Of a stretch of DNA of 6,817 nucleotides, positions 1 to 5,157 are shown piece after piece. A program made the position numbers and the translations under genes. Under the pieces are notes generated by a model, which was not told the DNA's origin, did no database searches, and saw nothing but the letters and a program-made list of their open reading frames with translations. Positions within the stretch are counted from its first letter, which is position 1; every line of letters begins with the position of its first letter. The stretch covers positions 1 through 6,817 of the forward strand of contig JBQTIM010000102.1 in NCBI GenBank assembly GCA_052388135.1. The letters run 5' to 3'. The stretch is from JBQTIM01 sp052388135 (GTDB taxonomy: Bacteria > Elusimicrobiota > Elusimicrobia > FEN-1173).

Positions 1-11
1 GACGTAAAATC

Positions 12-89
12 CGGGGCTTTTTCCTTCACAAAAAAGTTCGACCGTAGTCCGGGCTACGCTCTCACTTTTTTGTTTCGTAAAAATCCCCG
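12..89. repeat. Long imperfect palindrome (hairpin-forming repeat)
   Basis: Four nested complementary blocks share one centre: CGGGG (12-16) with CCCCG (85-89), TTTTT (18-22) with AAAAA (79-83), ACAAAAAAGT (28-37) with ACTTTTTTGT (64-73), and CGTAG (43-47) with CTACG (54-58). The unpaired stretches between blocks are short and nearly symmetrical, so this is one folded unit and not chance matches. Weaker symmetry may continue to the window edge at base 1 and to about 100. It lies in a gene-free stretch and could be a dispersed palindromic repeat or a terminator-like structure of a gene to the left of the window. The family is not recognised. Confidence 0.75.
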
Positions 90-93
90 TCTT

Positions 94-257
94 TTCCGTC
101 TCGGTCCTCGCGCCCGACCGGGGAATCCGGGTTAACCGCCGCCGCGCGCTCCGCCCCTCTCCGTGCCGCACATTCTGTCCACGTGGACAGAATCTTTTCG
201 GGCGGCTGAACCGGCCGCAGCGGGCCGTCTCCGGCGCGCCCGCGACCCTCCTTGAAT
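94..257. other. Gene-free leader region
   Basis: No reading frame with convincing protein features or a ribosome binding site occurs on either strand here. Apart from the 22-bp palindrome, the stretch is GC-rich with short CCGG/GGCC runs and no clear RNA gene. Together with the hairpin at 12-89 it makes up the non-coding left edge of the window. Confidence 0.5.
172..193. promoter_or_regulatory. Perfect 22-bp palindrome, candidate operator or terminator stem
   Basis: The half-site ATTCTGTCCAC (172-182) is followed directly by its exact reverse complement GTGGACAGAAT (183-193). There is no spacer. A short CTTTTC run follows, too short for a convincing intrinsic terminator. The site is about 65 bp upstream of the -35 box of the ferredoxin promoter, so it could be an operator for a dimeric regulator acting at a distance. 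It could also be the end of a transcript arriving from the left. The palindrome is read directly; its role is inference. Confidence 0.55.
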
Positions 258-287
258 TTGACGCTTCGTCCTCGAAAGGGTTATACT
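258..287 (+). promoter_or_regulatory. Sigma-70 promoter of the ferredoxin-like gene
   Basis: The -35 box TTGACG (258-263) and the -10 box TATACT (282-287) are separated by 18 bp. The predicted transcription start is near 294, only about 3 nt before the ATG at 297. The mRNA would therefore be leaderless or nearly so. The in-frame TTG at 252 lies upstream of the -35 box and would not be transcribed from this promoter, which argues for the ATG as start. Confidence 0.65.
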
Positions 288-296
288 GAGAAAGCC

Positions 297-593
297 ATGC
301 CTGAAACTCCCTCGCCGTCCCCCGCGCCGGCGCGCCGCTCGCGCACCATCGCCAAGATCTGGCCCGAACGCTGCACCGGCTGCGAAGCCTGCATCGCCGT
401 GGCTCCCTGGGACGCGTGCATCGTCAAGGAAGGCACCGACCTCAACGTGCCCACCGGCCTCGTGGTCTGCGACGTGGACGCCGACAAATGCACCGGCTGC
501 ACCCTCTGCATGAAAATCTGCCCCTGGGACGCCATCGAAATGATCCCGCGCCCCGGGCAGCCCGCCGTATCCCGTCCCGCCGCCAAGGCCTAG
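297..593 (+). CDS. Ferredoxin-like 4Fe-4S protein with one incomplete cluster motif
   Basis: This 98-residue protein is a small, probably cytoplasmic electron carrier of the two-motif bacterial ferredoxin type. The second motif (C65, C68, C71, C75, followed by Pro) is a complete CxxCxxCxxxCP. The first has C26, C29 and C32, but the fourth position is A36, followed by the usual Pro. In 2[4Fe-4S] ferredoxins the fourth Cys of each motif ligates the other cluster, so one cluster should be short of a ligand. C41 and C58 are extra cysteines that might compensate or leave a 3Fe-4S or single-cluster protein. Both motifs end in PWDA, a trace of internal duplication. A Pro/Ala/Arg-rich tail of about 15 residues precedes the Fe-S region. 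The ATG at 297 is chosen because a promoter ends just before it; an in-frame TTG at 252 is the alternative. No partner oxidoreductase is adjacent, so the redox partner is unknown. Confidence 0.85.
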   Translation: MPETPSPSPAPARRSRTIAKIWPERCTGCEACIAVAPWDACIVKEGTDLNVPTGLVVCDVDADKCTGCTLCMKICPWDAIEMIPRPGQPAVSRPAAKA

Positions 594-753
594 AACTCAT
601 CTCACAAATTACTGTCGGGCTGCAATTCCAGCTTTCGGCCTGCGCCTGAGCGGTCCTCGGCTCGCATACCGCCGGCGGAGTATGCTCGGCTAGGCCCGCG
701 TCGGCTCGGAATCTGAAATTTTCCTCCGAGTTCATGTGTGAGATGAGTTCCAG
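590..753. mobile_element. MITE-like palindromic element, copy 1
   Basis: The ends form a near-perfect inverted repeat. The left end (590-606) and the reverse complement of the right end (737-753) match at 16 of 17 positions, with 14 in a row perfect (593-606 against 737-750, GAACTCATCTCACA). The interior is also an imperfect palindrome, centred near 674, with GCATAC (664-669) facing GTATGC (680-685) across CGCCGGCG. There is no open reading frame of its own. A second copy begins at 6688. This is the pattern of a non-autonomous miniature inverted-repeat element or ERIC-like repeat. It fills almost the whole gap between two convergent genes, where its transcript could fold into a hairpin and end transcription from both sides. 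No clear target-site duplication can be assigned. Confidence 0.75.
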
Positions 754-768
754 CCTTCTCCGCCGGCT

Positions 769-1263
769 TTATTCTTCCGTCGGTTCGGAGGCCGGCGGCG
801 CGAAAACGTGGTTGGCGTCCCAGTCGCGGTGGAGTTTTTCCACCGCCTTCACTTTGGAGCGGAACTCTTTTAGGAAGAGCTTTTCGGCGTGCTTGAGGCC
901 GGGGCGCGCCTCGGCCCGGAAGGCGGCCAGCTCCGCTTCCACGCGGGCGCCGTGGAGGCGGTTGATGCGCTCGTGCATGTCCTCGTGCTCCTGGAGCCGG
1001 GGCGTGGGATCCTCCAAAAAGCAGACGCGGTTGGCCACACGCACGCGCACCCGGCCGGGGATGACCGCGTCGCCCCGGCGCTTCAGCTCGTAGCGCACCG
1101 TGAAGAGGCCTTTCGTCCAGGCCTTCAGGGGCGGGGCGGGTTCGGGCGTTTTCGGGGCGGGGGCGGCCGGCGGCGCGGCGTCGTGTCCGGCGCCGGGGAA
1201 GTTTCCCATGGCGGCGCGGGCCGGGCCGAGCAGGAATCCCACCATCAGGAACGCGTAAAGCAT
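769..1263 (-). CDS. Secreted HExxH protein, DUF922-like putative zinc protease
   Basis: The 164-residue product starts with a short hydrophobic signal peptide (about residues 1-18, ending ARAA). A Pro/Ala-rich linker (about 29-46) and a compact domain follow. The domain carries HEDMH at residues 93-97, matching the HExxH zinc-binding motif, followed by a charged helical stretch and a late WDANH (148-152). An HE-x-x-H helix with a later W/D-x-x-x-H element resembles the DUF922 family of predicted secreted zinc proteases. That assignment is from memory of the family, and activity is unproven. It probably acts in the periplasm or outside the cell. The ATG is supported by a -10 box ending 6 nt upstream, which implies a leaderless transcript. 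It converges on the ferredoxin gene across the palindromic element and is divergent from the porin-like gene. Confidence 0.7.
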   Translation of the reverse strand: MLYAFLMVGFLLGPARAAMGNFPGAGHDAAPPAAPAPKTPEPAPPLKAWTKGLFTVRYELKRRGDAVIPGRVRVRVANRVCFLEDPTPRLQEHEDMHERINRLHGARVEAELAAFRAEARPGLKHAEKLFLKEFRSKVKAVEKLHRDWDANHVFAPPASEPTEE

Positions 1264-1269
1264 GCCGCC

Positions 1270-1298
1270 AGTTTAACGAGGGCCGCGGGGGCTGTCAA
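1270..1298 (-). promoter_or_regulatory. Sigma-70 promoter of the HExxH protein gene
   Basis: Read on the minus strand, a consensus -35 TTGACA (1298-1293) is followed by a 17-bp spacer and a -10 box TAAACT (1275-1270). The ATG begins 6 nt further on, at 1263, about where transcription should start. The mRNA would be leaderless. Confidence 0.7.
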
Positions 1299-1305
1299 GA
1301 ACACG

Positions 1306-1334
1306 TTGACATAACGACCCGTTCGCGTTACGCT
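1306..1334 (+). promoter_or_regulatory. Sigma-70 promoter of the porin-like gene
   Basis: A consensus -35 TTGACA (1306-1311), a 17-bp spacer and TACGCT (1329-1334, fitting TAnnnT) put the predicted transcription start at about 1341. This coincides with the GTG start codon at 1340-1342. Its -35 box is only 7 bp from the oppositely oriented -35 box of the divergent gene. Confidence 0.65.
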
Positions 1335-1339
1335 TTATT

Positions 1340-2632
1340 GTGTCGAAGATCCTCGTCTTCATCATGGCGGTCTGCCTCCCGGCGCCGGCGGTTTTCGGCT
1401 GGGAGACGCCTTCCGACCCGCCCCCCCTGCTGACCGGGAAAACTTTCGAGAAATGGCGGTGGGGAGGCGCTCTCAGCCTCAACTACCGCAACATCGGCGC
1501 CAAGCCCATCGAGATCGAGATCGAGCACCAGCTTTTCCTGGCGGACATCTTTTTCCGGGCGGAAGGGCCGGTGATGGAAGACACGCCTTTCCTGGCCGAA
1601 TTTTCCCTGGACAGCGAGGGGCGGCCGCGGCTCTACCGGCTGGCCGTCAAAACCCTGACGGTGCGCCGCCTGGAGCTGGAGCTGGGGCGTTTCCTCGTGC
1701 CCTTCGGGCGGGTGAACGAGCTTTACCGCCCGGACCTGTATCCGCTGGTCACCCAGCCCCTGCTTTACGCCTCGCCGGGCTTGGACTTCGTGTCCCGGGT
1801 GAGCTATCCGCATCCGCTTTTCTCCGCCGGCTACGCCGACACGGGCGCGCGCCTGTCCTACCGGCCGCCGCGGAACCCGCCCTGGTTTCCCCGCAACCTC
1901 ACGGTTTTCGTGGTCAACGGCCTGCAGGAATCGCCCATCCGGGGGCGGCGGCCGCTGGACACGCGCACGTTCCGGATCCTGGATTCGGTCTCCGGCACCG
2001 ACGTGGACTGGGGCCACGAGGCCCGGTTCCTGGCCGACAACAACGACACCAAGAATCCCGGCGCGCGCCTGGGCTGGGATTACGGCGACATGTCCTACCC
2101 CAGCCCGTTCTCCCGCGCGGCGTTCGTCAACGGTTTTTCCGCCGGACTCTCGGGCATGATCGGCAAATACGACATCGAGGACCGCCTGTCCAACTGGGTG
2201 TGGAACGCGGACCTGGGCCTCCGCCGGCGCGAATATCGCCTCACCGCCGAGTACATCGCCGGGCAGACCCAGGCCAAGTGGCCGGCGGAGGGCACCGCCG
2301 GCTTCAACCCGCCGTCGCTCATCAAAGACCGCTACATCACGTCGGGCTACTCCGCGCAGATGGAGTTCCCCTTCCCGGAGTTCCTGCTTTCGGAGCAGAC
2401 GCGCGTGACGTTCCGGGGAGAAAGTCTCTCGCGCAAGGGGCCGCCCCTCAACCTGCTGGGTGAAACCAGGCCCTGGGCGGGCCACGAGAAGACCCGCGTG
2501 AACAAATATTCCGGCGGCTTCCACAGCCGCATGAACCCCTATTTCAGCGTGAAGATGGAATACGCCCACTGGAGCTTCGACCGTTTCCCCAGCATCTGGC
2601 AGATCGCCTGGGCGGGGGTGGTCAGCTTTTGA
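1340..2632 (+). CDS. Outer-membrane beta-barrel (porin-like) protein
   Basis: This 430-residue protein has a signal peptide (about residues 1-20: a short basic start, then a hydrophobic run ending AVFG). The rest alternates polar and hydrophobic residues and is rich in aromatics, typical of transmembrane beta strands. It ends in WAGVVSF, and a C-terminal Phe is the usual outer-membrane insertion signal. The segment GRFLVPFG (116-123), after a strand of the LELELG type, resembles the conserved G-x-F-x-x-PFG region of phosphate-selective-porin-like and DcaP-like barrels. The protein probably sits in the outer membrane as a channel; the substrate is unknown. The GTG at 1340 is preferred over the ATG at 1364 because it retains a basic n-region (SK) for the signal peptide. 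Neither start has a Shine-Dalgarno sequence, and the promoter predicts a leaderless mRNA beginning at or near the GTG. Confidence 0.8.
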   Translation: MSKILVFIMAVCLPAPAVFGWETPSDPPPLLTGKTFEKWRWGGALSLNYRNIGAKPIEIEIEHQLFLADIFFRAEGPVMEDTPFLAEFSLDSEGRPRLYRLAVKTLTVRRLELELGRFLVPFGRVNELYRPDLYPLVTQPLLYASPGLDFVSRVSYPHPLFSAGYADTGARLSYRPPRNPPWFPRNLTVFVVNGLQESPIRGRRPLDTRTFRILDSVSGTDVDWGHEARFLADNNDTKNPGARLGWDYGDMSYPSPFSRAAFVNGFSAGLSGMIGKYDIEDRLSNWVWNADLGLRRREYRLTAEYIAGQTQAKWPAEGTAGFNPPSLIKDRYITSGYSAQMEFPFPEFLLSEQTRVTFRGESLSRKGPPLNLLGETRPWAGHEKTRVNKYSGGFHSRMNPYFSVKMEYAHWSFDRFPSIWQIAWAGVVSF

Positions 2633-2754
2633 TTACGGAATGCGGAGTGGGGATTGCGGAATGAACGACGGCGTCGAGGAGGAGCGATGAAAAAGTATTT
2701 TTTGGTTCTGCTGGGCTTTTTAATTCCGCAATCCGCAATCCACAATCCGCAATT
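2633..2754. repeat. Inverted clusters of a GGATTGC-type heptamer repeat
   Basis: The left arm (2633-2662) and right arm (2723-2754) are made of degenerate copies of a 7-base unit, GGATTGC on the left and its complement GCAATCC on the right. The inner 12 bases pair perfectly (2651-2662, GGATTGCGGAAT, with 2723-2734). The outer parts pair with mismatches. The loop between the arms holds the Shine-Dalgarno sequence and start codon of the next gene, and the right arm lies inside its signal-peptide coding sequence. Confidence 0.75.
2676..2684 (+). promoter_or_regulatory. Ribosome binding site for the gene at 2687
   Basis: GAGGAGGAG contains a full AGGAGG (2677-2682) 4 nt before the ATG at 2687. 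This is close but workable spacing and fixes the start over the upstream in-frame TTG at 2654. It sits in the loop of the heptamer-repeat inverted pair. Confidence 0.75.
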
Positions 2755-3205
2755 CGTTTACGCCGCCAGCTGGGAGGATGAAAAGAAGGTTTGGGAAGAC
2801 CACGCCAACCGCAAGGACGAAAGGGACCCCGGCTACGCGGCCAAGCTGTCCCTGTCCCTCCTGCCCGTGGACAACGGCCATTTTTACGTCGGCGAGGTGG
2901 GCAAAGGCATCTGGTTCTCCGTCGGCCAAACCGTGTCTCTGGTGGCGGCGGCCGTGCCCGTTCTCAATTCCCAATCCCGCTCCAAGCAGGGGGTGCGGCC
3001 CGTCTGGACGACGCCCATGGTGATCTCCGCCTCCGTGGGCGGTTTTTGTTATCTGGCGCTCAAAGTCTGGTCCGCCTACGACGCCGCCGAAGGCGCCCGC
3101 CGTTACAACGCCGCCCGCCGGGCCGAGCAGAAAGCAAGCGGCCTCTGGGACGTTTCCCCCGACGGCGTGACGTGGACGCGGCGGTGGGGGAAAAAGCACG
3201 ATTAG
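2687..3205 (+). CDS. Small membrane protein with signal peptide, DUF5683-like
   Basis: The 172-residue product has a signal peptide (MKKYF then a hydrophobic core, probable cleavage after VYA at 24-26) and a charged segment (29-50). Two hydrophobic stretches follow, at about 75-93 and 109-127. The region LSLLPVDNGHFYVGEVGKG (56-74) resembles the 'llPG-GQfY-G---kG' signature of DUF5683/TM2-type membrane proteins, with the usual PG and Q altered. The segment WSAYDAAEGARRYN (128-141) matches the typical end of that domain. Function is unknown; it is probably in the inner membrane or envelope. Residues 13-23 of the signal peptide are encoded by the repeat arm at 2723-2754. The gene follows the porin-like gene by 54 bp and may be co-transcribed with it. 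Confidence 0.65.
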   Translation: MKKYFLVLLGFLIPQSAIHNPQFVYAASWEDEKKVWEDHANRKDERDPGYAAKLSLSLLPVDNGHFYVGEVGKGIWFSVGQTVSLVAAAVPVLNSQSRSKQGVRPVWTTPMVISASVGGFCYLALKVWSAYDAAEGARRYNAARRAEQKASGLWDVSPDGVTWTRRWGKKHD

Positions 3206-3207
3206 AA

Positions 3208-3355
3208 AATGAATTATGAAGGATGAATGATGAAGAATGAAAAACGGCGGTCCAAAAAGGCGGGGGCGAACGATGAAATGCCGCGGCGGCGACGGGTGAG
3301 GCCTGCTGGAATTTGTCGCCGGTTTTTTATCATCCTTCATCCTTCATAATTCATT
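3208..3355. repeat. Inverted repeat with 20-bp perfect arms in an intergenic gap
   Basis: The left arm AATGAATTATGAAGGATGAA (3208-3227) is repeated exactly as its reverse complement at 3336-3355. Similar imperfect ATGAA/GGATGA units flank both arms (to about 3241 and from about 3329). The 108-bp interior is GC-rich with no gene. AT-rich arms around a GC-rich core suggest inserted or amplified repeats, comparable in design to the heptamer pair upstream but with a different unit. The right arm ends only 8 bp before the next start codon. Confidence 0.8.
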
Positions 3356-3363
3356 ATCCCTTC

Positions 3364-4434
3364 ATGAAATCCACCGTTTATCTCCTTATCCCTTTCGACC
3401 TGGGCCTGGAACTGGACTTCGTGGGCCCCGACGCCAAGGAGATCGTGAAGGACGTCTCCTCCCGCGCCGCCTCGGACCTCACCTTCGAGGGCCGCGTGTT
3501 CGCCGACGTCCAGCTCACGGGCCGGCTCTACAAGTTCGGCGTGGGGCTCATCCGGCTTTCCTTCGCCGTCGAGGGCGAGCTGGACGACCTGGCCGCCCTG
3601 TCCTGCCGCGCGGAATCCCTCTCGGTGGGCCGCGTGAAGATCGCGGCCTGGGCGCGGAGCCTGGTGGACGGCCTCATCGCGCGCGCCGGCAAGTTCGCCA
3701 CCCACCGCTACGAGCGCCGCATGGAGGACGTGGACGTGTTCCCCGCCTTTGTGCTGGAAAAAGGCAGCGTGCCGGCGGCCGATGATTTCGTGGAGAAAAA
3801 TCGCAAGGCCCTCACCGGCATCGTTTCCGGCGAGCCCAACTACGACGCCCTTTCGGACTTCGTGCTGGAGCAGGAGAAGCTGGTGAACCTGGGCTACTAC
3901 GAAAATGAAATCATCCTCATCAAACGGTTCGGCGCCGTGGTCTCCTCGCCGGAATCCCGCACCATATTGGATCTTGTCCAGCTGGCCTACGCCGTTTACT
4001 GGAACCTGCGCTCCTACAACAACCTCCTGGACGCCGAGATGGACCAGGCCAAGGCCCTGCTCTCCCACCTGCCGCCTTATTACAAGGTCTGGACCATGCC
4101 GCGGCAGTACCAAAAGTTTTCCGAGGAAGCCATCGCCTTCGGCGTGGACAAGCTGGCCATCGTGGACTCCCTCTACAACGCCGCCGTCAACATTCCCCAG
4201 ATCGACCCCGATTGGCATCTGCGGACCATTTACAAAAACGTGGAAAAAGAGTTCGATATAGACGACCTGGCCAAGGCCGTGGAGCAAAAGTTGGAGCGCG
4301 TGGAGGCCTCTTACAACTCCGCGCGGGATTTTCTCTCCACCAACTTCTTCATCGCGGTGGAAATCGTGCTCATCCTCTCCTTGGCGTGGATGATTTTGGA
4401 CACGATCCTGCTGTTCGTCATCGCGCAAAAATAA
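3364..4434 (+). CDS. Unrecognised tail-anchored protein, distantly RMND1/DUF155-like
   Basis: I do not recognise this 356-residue protein with confidence. It has no signal peptide. It begins with a beta-like stretch (STVYLLIPF, 3-11) and continues as a mixed, then mainly helical, soluble region. A predicted long helix (about 298-326, EQKLERVEASYNSARDF) leads into a single C-terminal membrane helix (about 328-353) with a 3-residue tail. The end pattern, an aromatic 'LR-IY--VEKEFDI' stretch, a KL-containing coiled helix and a terminal hydrophobic anchor, resembles the C-terminus of RMND1/Rmd1 (DUF155) proteins, which are membrane-anchored by their C-termini. The N-terminal half does not clearly fit. 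The protein is probably cytosolic-facing on the inner membrane. The ATG at 3364 lacks a Shine-Dalgarno sequence. An in-frame TTG at 3313 would add 17 repeat-encoded residues and is less likely. Confidence 0.6.
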   Translation: MKSTVYLLIPFDLGLELDFVGPDAKEIVKDVSSRAASDLTFEGRVFADVQLTGRLYKFGVGLIRLSFAVEGELDDLAALSCRAESLSVGRVKIAAWARSLVDGLIARAGKFATHRYERRMEDVDVFPAFVLEKGSVPAADDFVEKNRKALTGIVSGEPNYDALSDFVLEQEKLVNLGYYENEIILIKRFGAVVSSPESRTILDLVQLAYAVYWNLRSYNNLLDAEMDQAKALLSHLPPYYKVWTMPRQYQKFSEEAIAFGVDKLAIVDSLYNAAVNIPQIDPDWHLRTIYKNVEKEFDIDDLAKAVEQKLERVEASYNSARDFLSTNFFIAVEIVLILSLAWMILDTILLFVIAQK

Positions 4435-4453
4435 CCGGGGCGGGGGGCCCCGG
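4435..4453 (+). other. GC-rich stem-loop between stop codon and regulator gene
   Basis: CCGGGG (4435-4440) can pair with CCCCGG (4448-4453) around a 7-nt loop, directly after the TAA of the upstream gene. There is no T-run, so it is not a standard intrinsic terminator. It might weakly separate or stabilise the two messages. Confidence 0.35.
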
Positions 4454-4458
4454 GCGGG

Positions 4459-4465
4459 AAAGGAA
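4459..4465 (+). promoter_or_regulatory. Ribosome binding site for the response regulator
   Basis: AAAGGAA lies 8 nt before the ATG at 4474, a normal Shine-Dalgarno spacing. This fixes the start, which also gives the expected MAAKVLVVEDD beginning of a receiver domain. Confidence 0.75.
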
Positions 4466-4473
4466 CCTACGAC

Positions 4474-5157
4474 ATGGCGGCCAAGGTCCTGGTGGTGGAA
4501 GACGACGCGGAGATCATGGACTTGATCCGGACGGCTCTGTCCTTCCGGGAGTACGAGTCGGTGGAGACCATGTCGGGAGCCAACGCCGTGACGCTGGCGG
4601 TTCAGCACAAACCCGACCTGGTGATCCTGGACCTTCAGCTTCCCGACGTGGACGGCCTGGAGGTCTGCCGCAGGCTCAAGGCCGAGCCCCCGACCAAGAA
4701 CATCCCCGTCCTCATGCTCACGGCCCGCGACAGCGTGGCCGACATCGTGCGCGGCCTGGAGGCCGGCGCCAACGATTACGTCACCAAGCCCTTCGAGGTC
4801 ATGGAGCTCATGGCCCGCGTGCGGGCCCAGCTCCGCCTGGCGGAGAGCCTGCAGGGCCCGCCCCGCGTCCTCGAGCTGGACGGCCTGGTGCTGGACAGCT
4901 TCCAGCGCACCGTCGACGCCGAGGGGCGGACCATCAAGGACCTCACCGAAAAGGAGTTCGGCATCCTATATCTCCTCGTGTGGCGCCGCCCCCGGGTTCT
5001 GGGCCGCCGGGAGATTTTCGAGGACGTTTGGAAAACCTCCTACAAAGGCCAGACCCGCACCATCGACGTCCACGTTCAACGCATCCGTCAAAAGCTTGGT
5101 GCCCGCTTGGCCCAGCGCATCGTATCGGCCAAGGGGCAGGGCTACAAATTTCTTTAA
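4474..5157 (+). CDS. OmpR/PhoB-family response regulator
   Basis: This is a 227-residue two-domain transcription factor. The receiver domain (about 4-118) has the acidic pair D10/D11, the phospho-acceptor D53 in the LVILDLQLPD strand, T83, and Y102 and K105 of the YVTKPF motif, so every residue needed for phosphorylation is present. The winged-helix DNA-binding domain (about 132-227) has the typical LTEKEFGILYLL helix, the recognition-helix region TIDVHVQRIRQKLG, and the final GQGYKFL wing. Phosphorylation by a histidine kinase should promote dimer binding to direct repeats in target promoters; the targets are unknown. The gene is 39 bp after the tail-anchored gene and 95 bp before a sensor-like gene that has its own promoter. 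That neighbour lacks normal kinase residues, so the true kinase may be encoded elsewhere. Confidence 0.95.
   Translation: MAAKVLVVEDDAEIMDLIRTALSFREYESVETMSGANAVTLAVQHKPDLVILDLQLPDVDGLEVCRRLKAEPPTKNIPVLMLTARDSVADIVRGLEAGANDYVTKPFEVMELMARVRAQLRLAESLQGPPRVLELDGLVLDSFQRTVDAEGRTIKDLTEKEFGILYLLVWRRPRVLGRREIFEDVWKTSYKGQTRTIDVHVQRIRQKLGARLAQRIVSAKGQGYKFL

Noticed and set aside
252..296. TTG at 252 as the ferredoxin start
   Set aside because: It lies upstream of the -35 box TTGACG (258-263) of the best promoter and lacks a ribosome binding site; the ATG at 297 fits the promoter and the protein better.
734..1093. Plus-strand frames across the HExxH gene
   Set aside because: They are Ser/Arg-rich with no domain signal and run through the palindromic repeat; the minus-strand frame has a signal peptide, a zinc-binding motif and a matching promoter.
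1328..2569. Long open frame on the minus strand opposite the porin-like gene
   Set aside because: It has a composition rich in Arg, Gly and Val with no recognisable domain, no ribosome binding site, and lies wholly opposite a gene with a signal peptide and a C-terminal barrel signature. It is a GC-driven shadow frame.
3208..3355. CRISPR array or direct tandem repeat
   Set aside because: The repeated units are arranged as one inverted pair with degenerate short units and no regular spacers, so it is not a CRISPR array.
4435..4453. Intrinsic terminator after the tail-anchored gene
   Set aside because: The GC stem is only 6 bp and is followed by a purine-rich ribosome binding site in place of a T-run; kept only as a possible stem-loop.
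3337..4608. Long minus-strand frame opposite the tail-anchored protein and the regulator start
   Set aside because: It is His/Gly/Val-rich without domains and spans two real genes and their gap on the other strand, so it is a mirror frame in GC-rich DNA.
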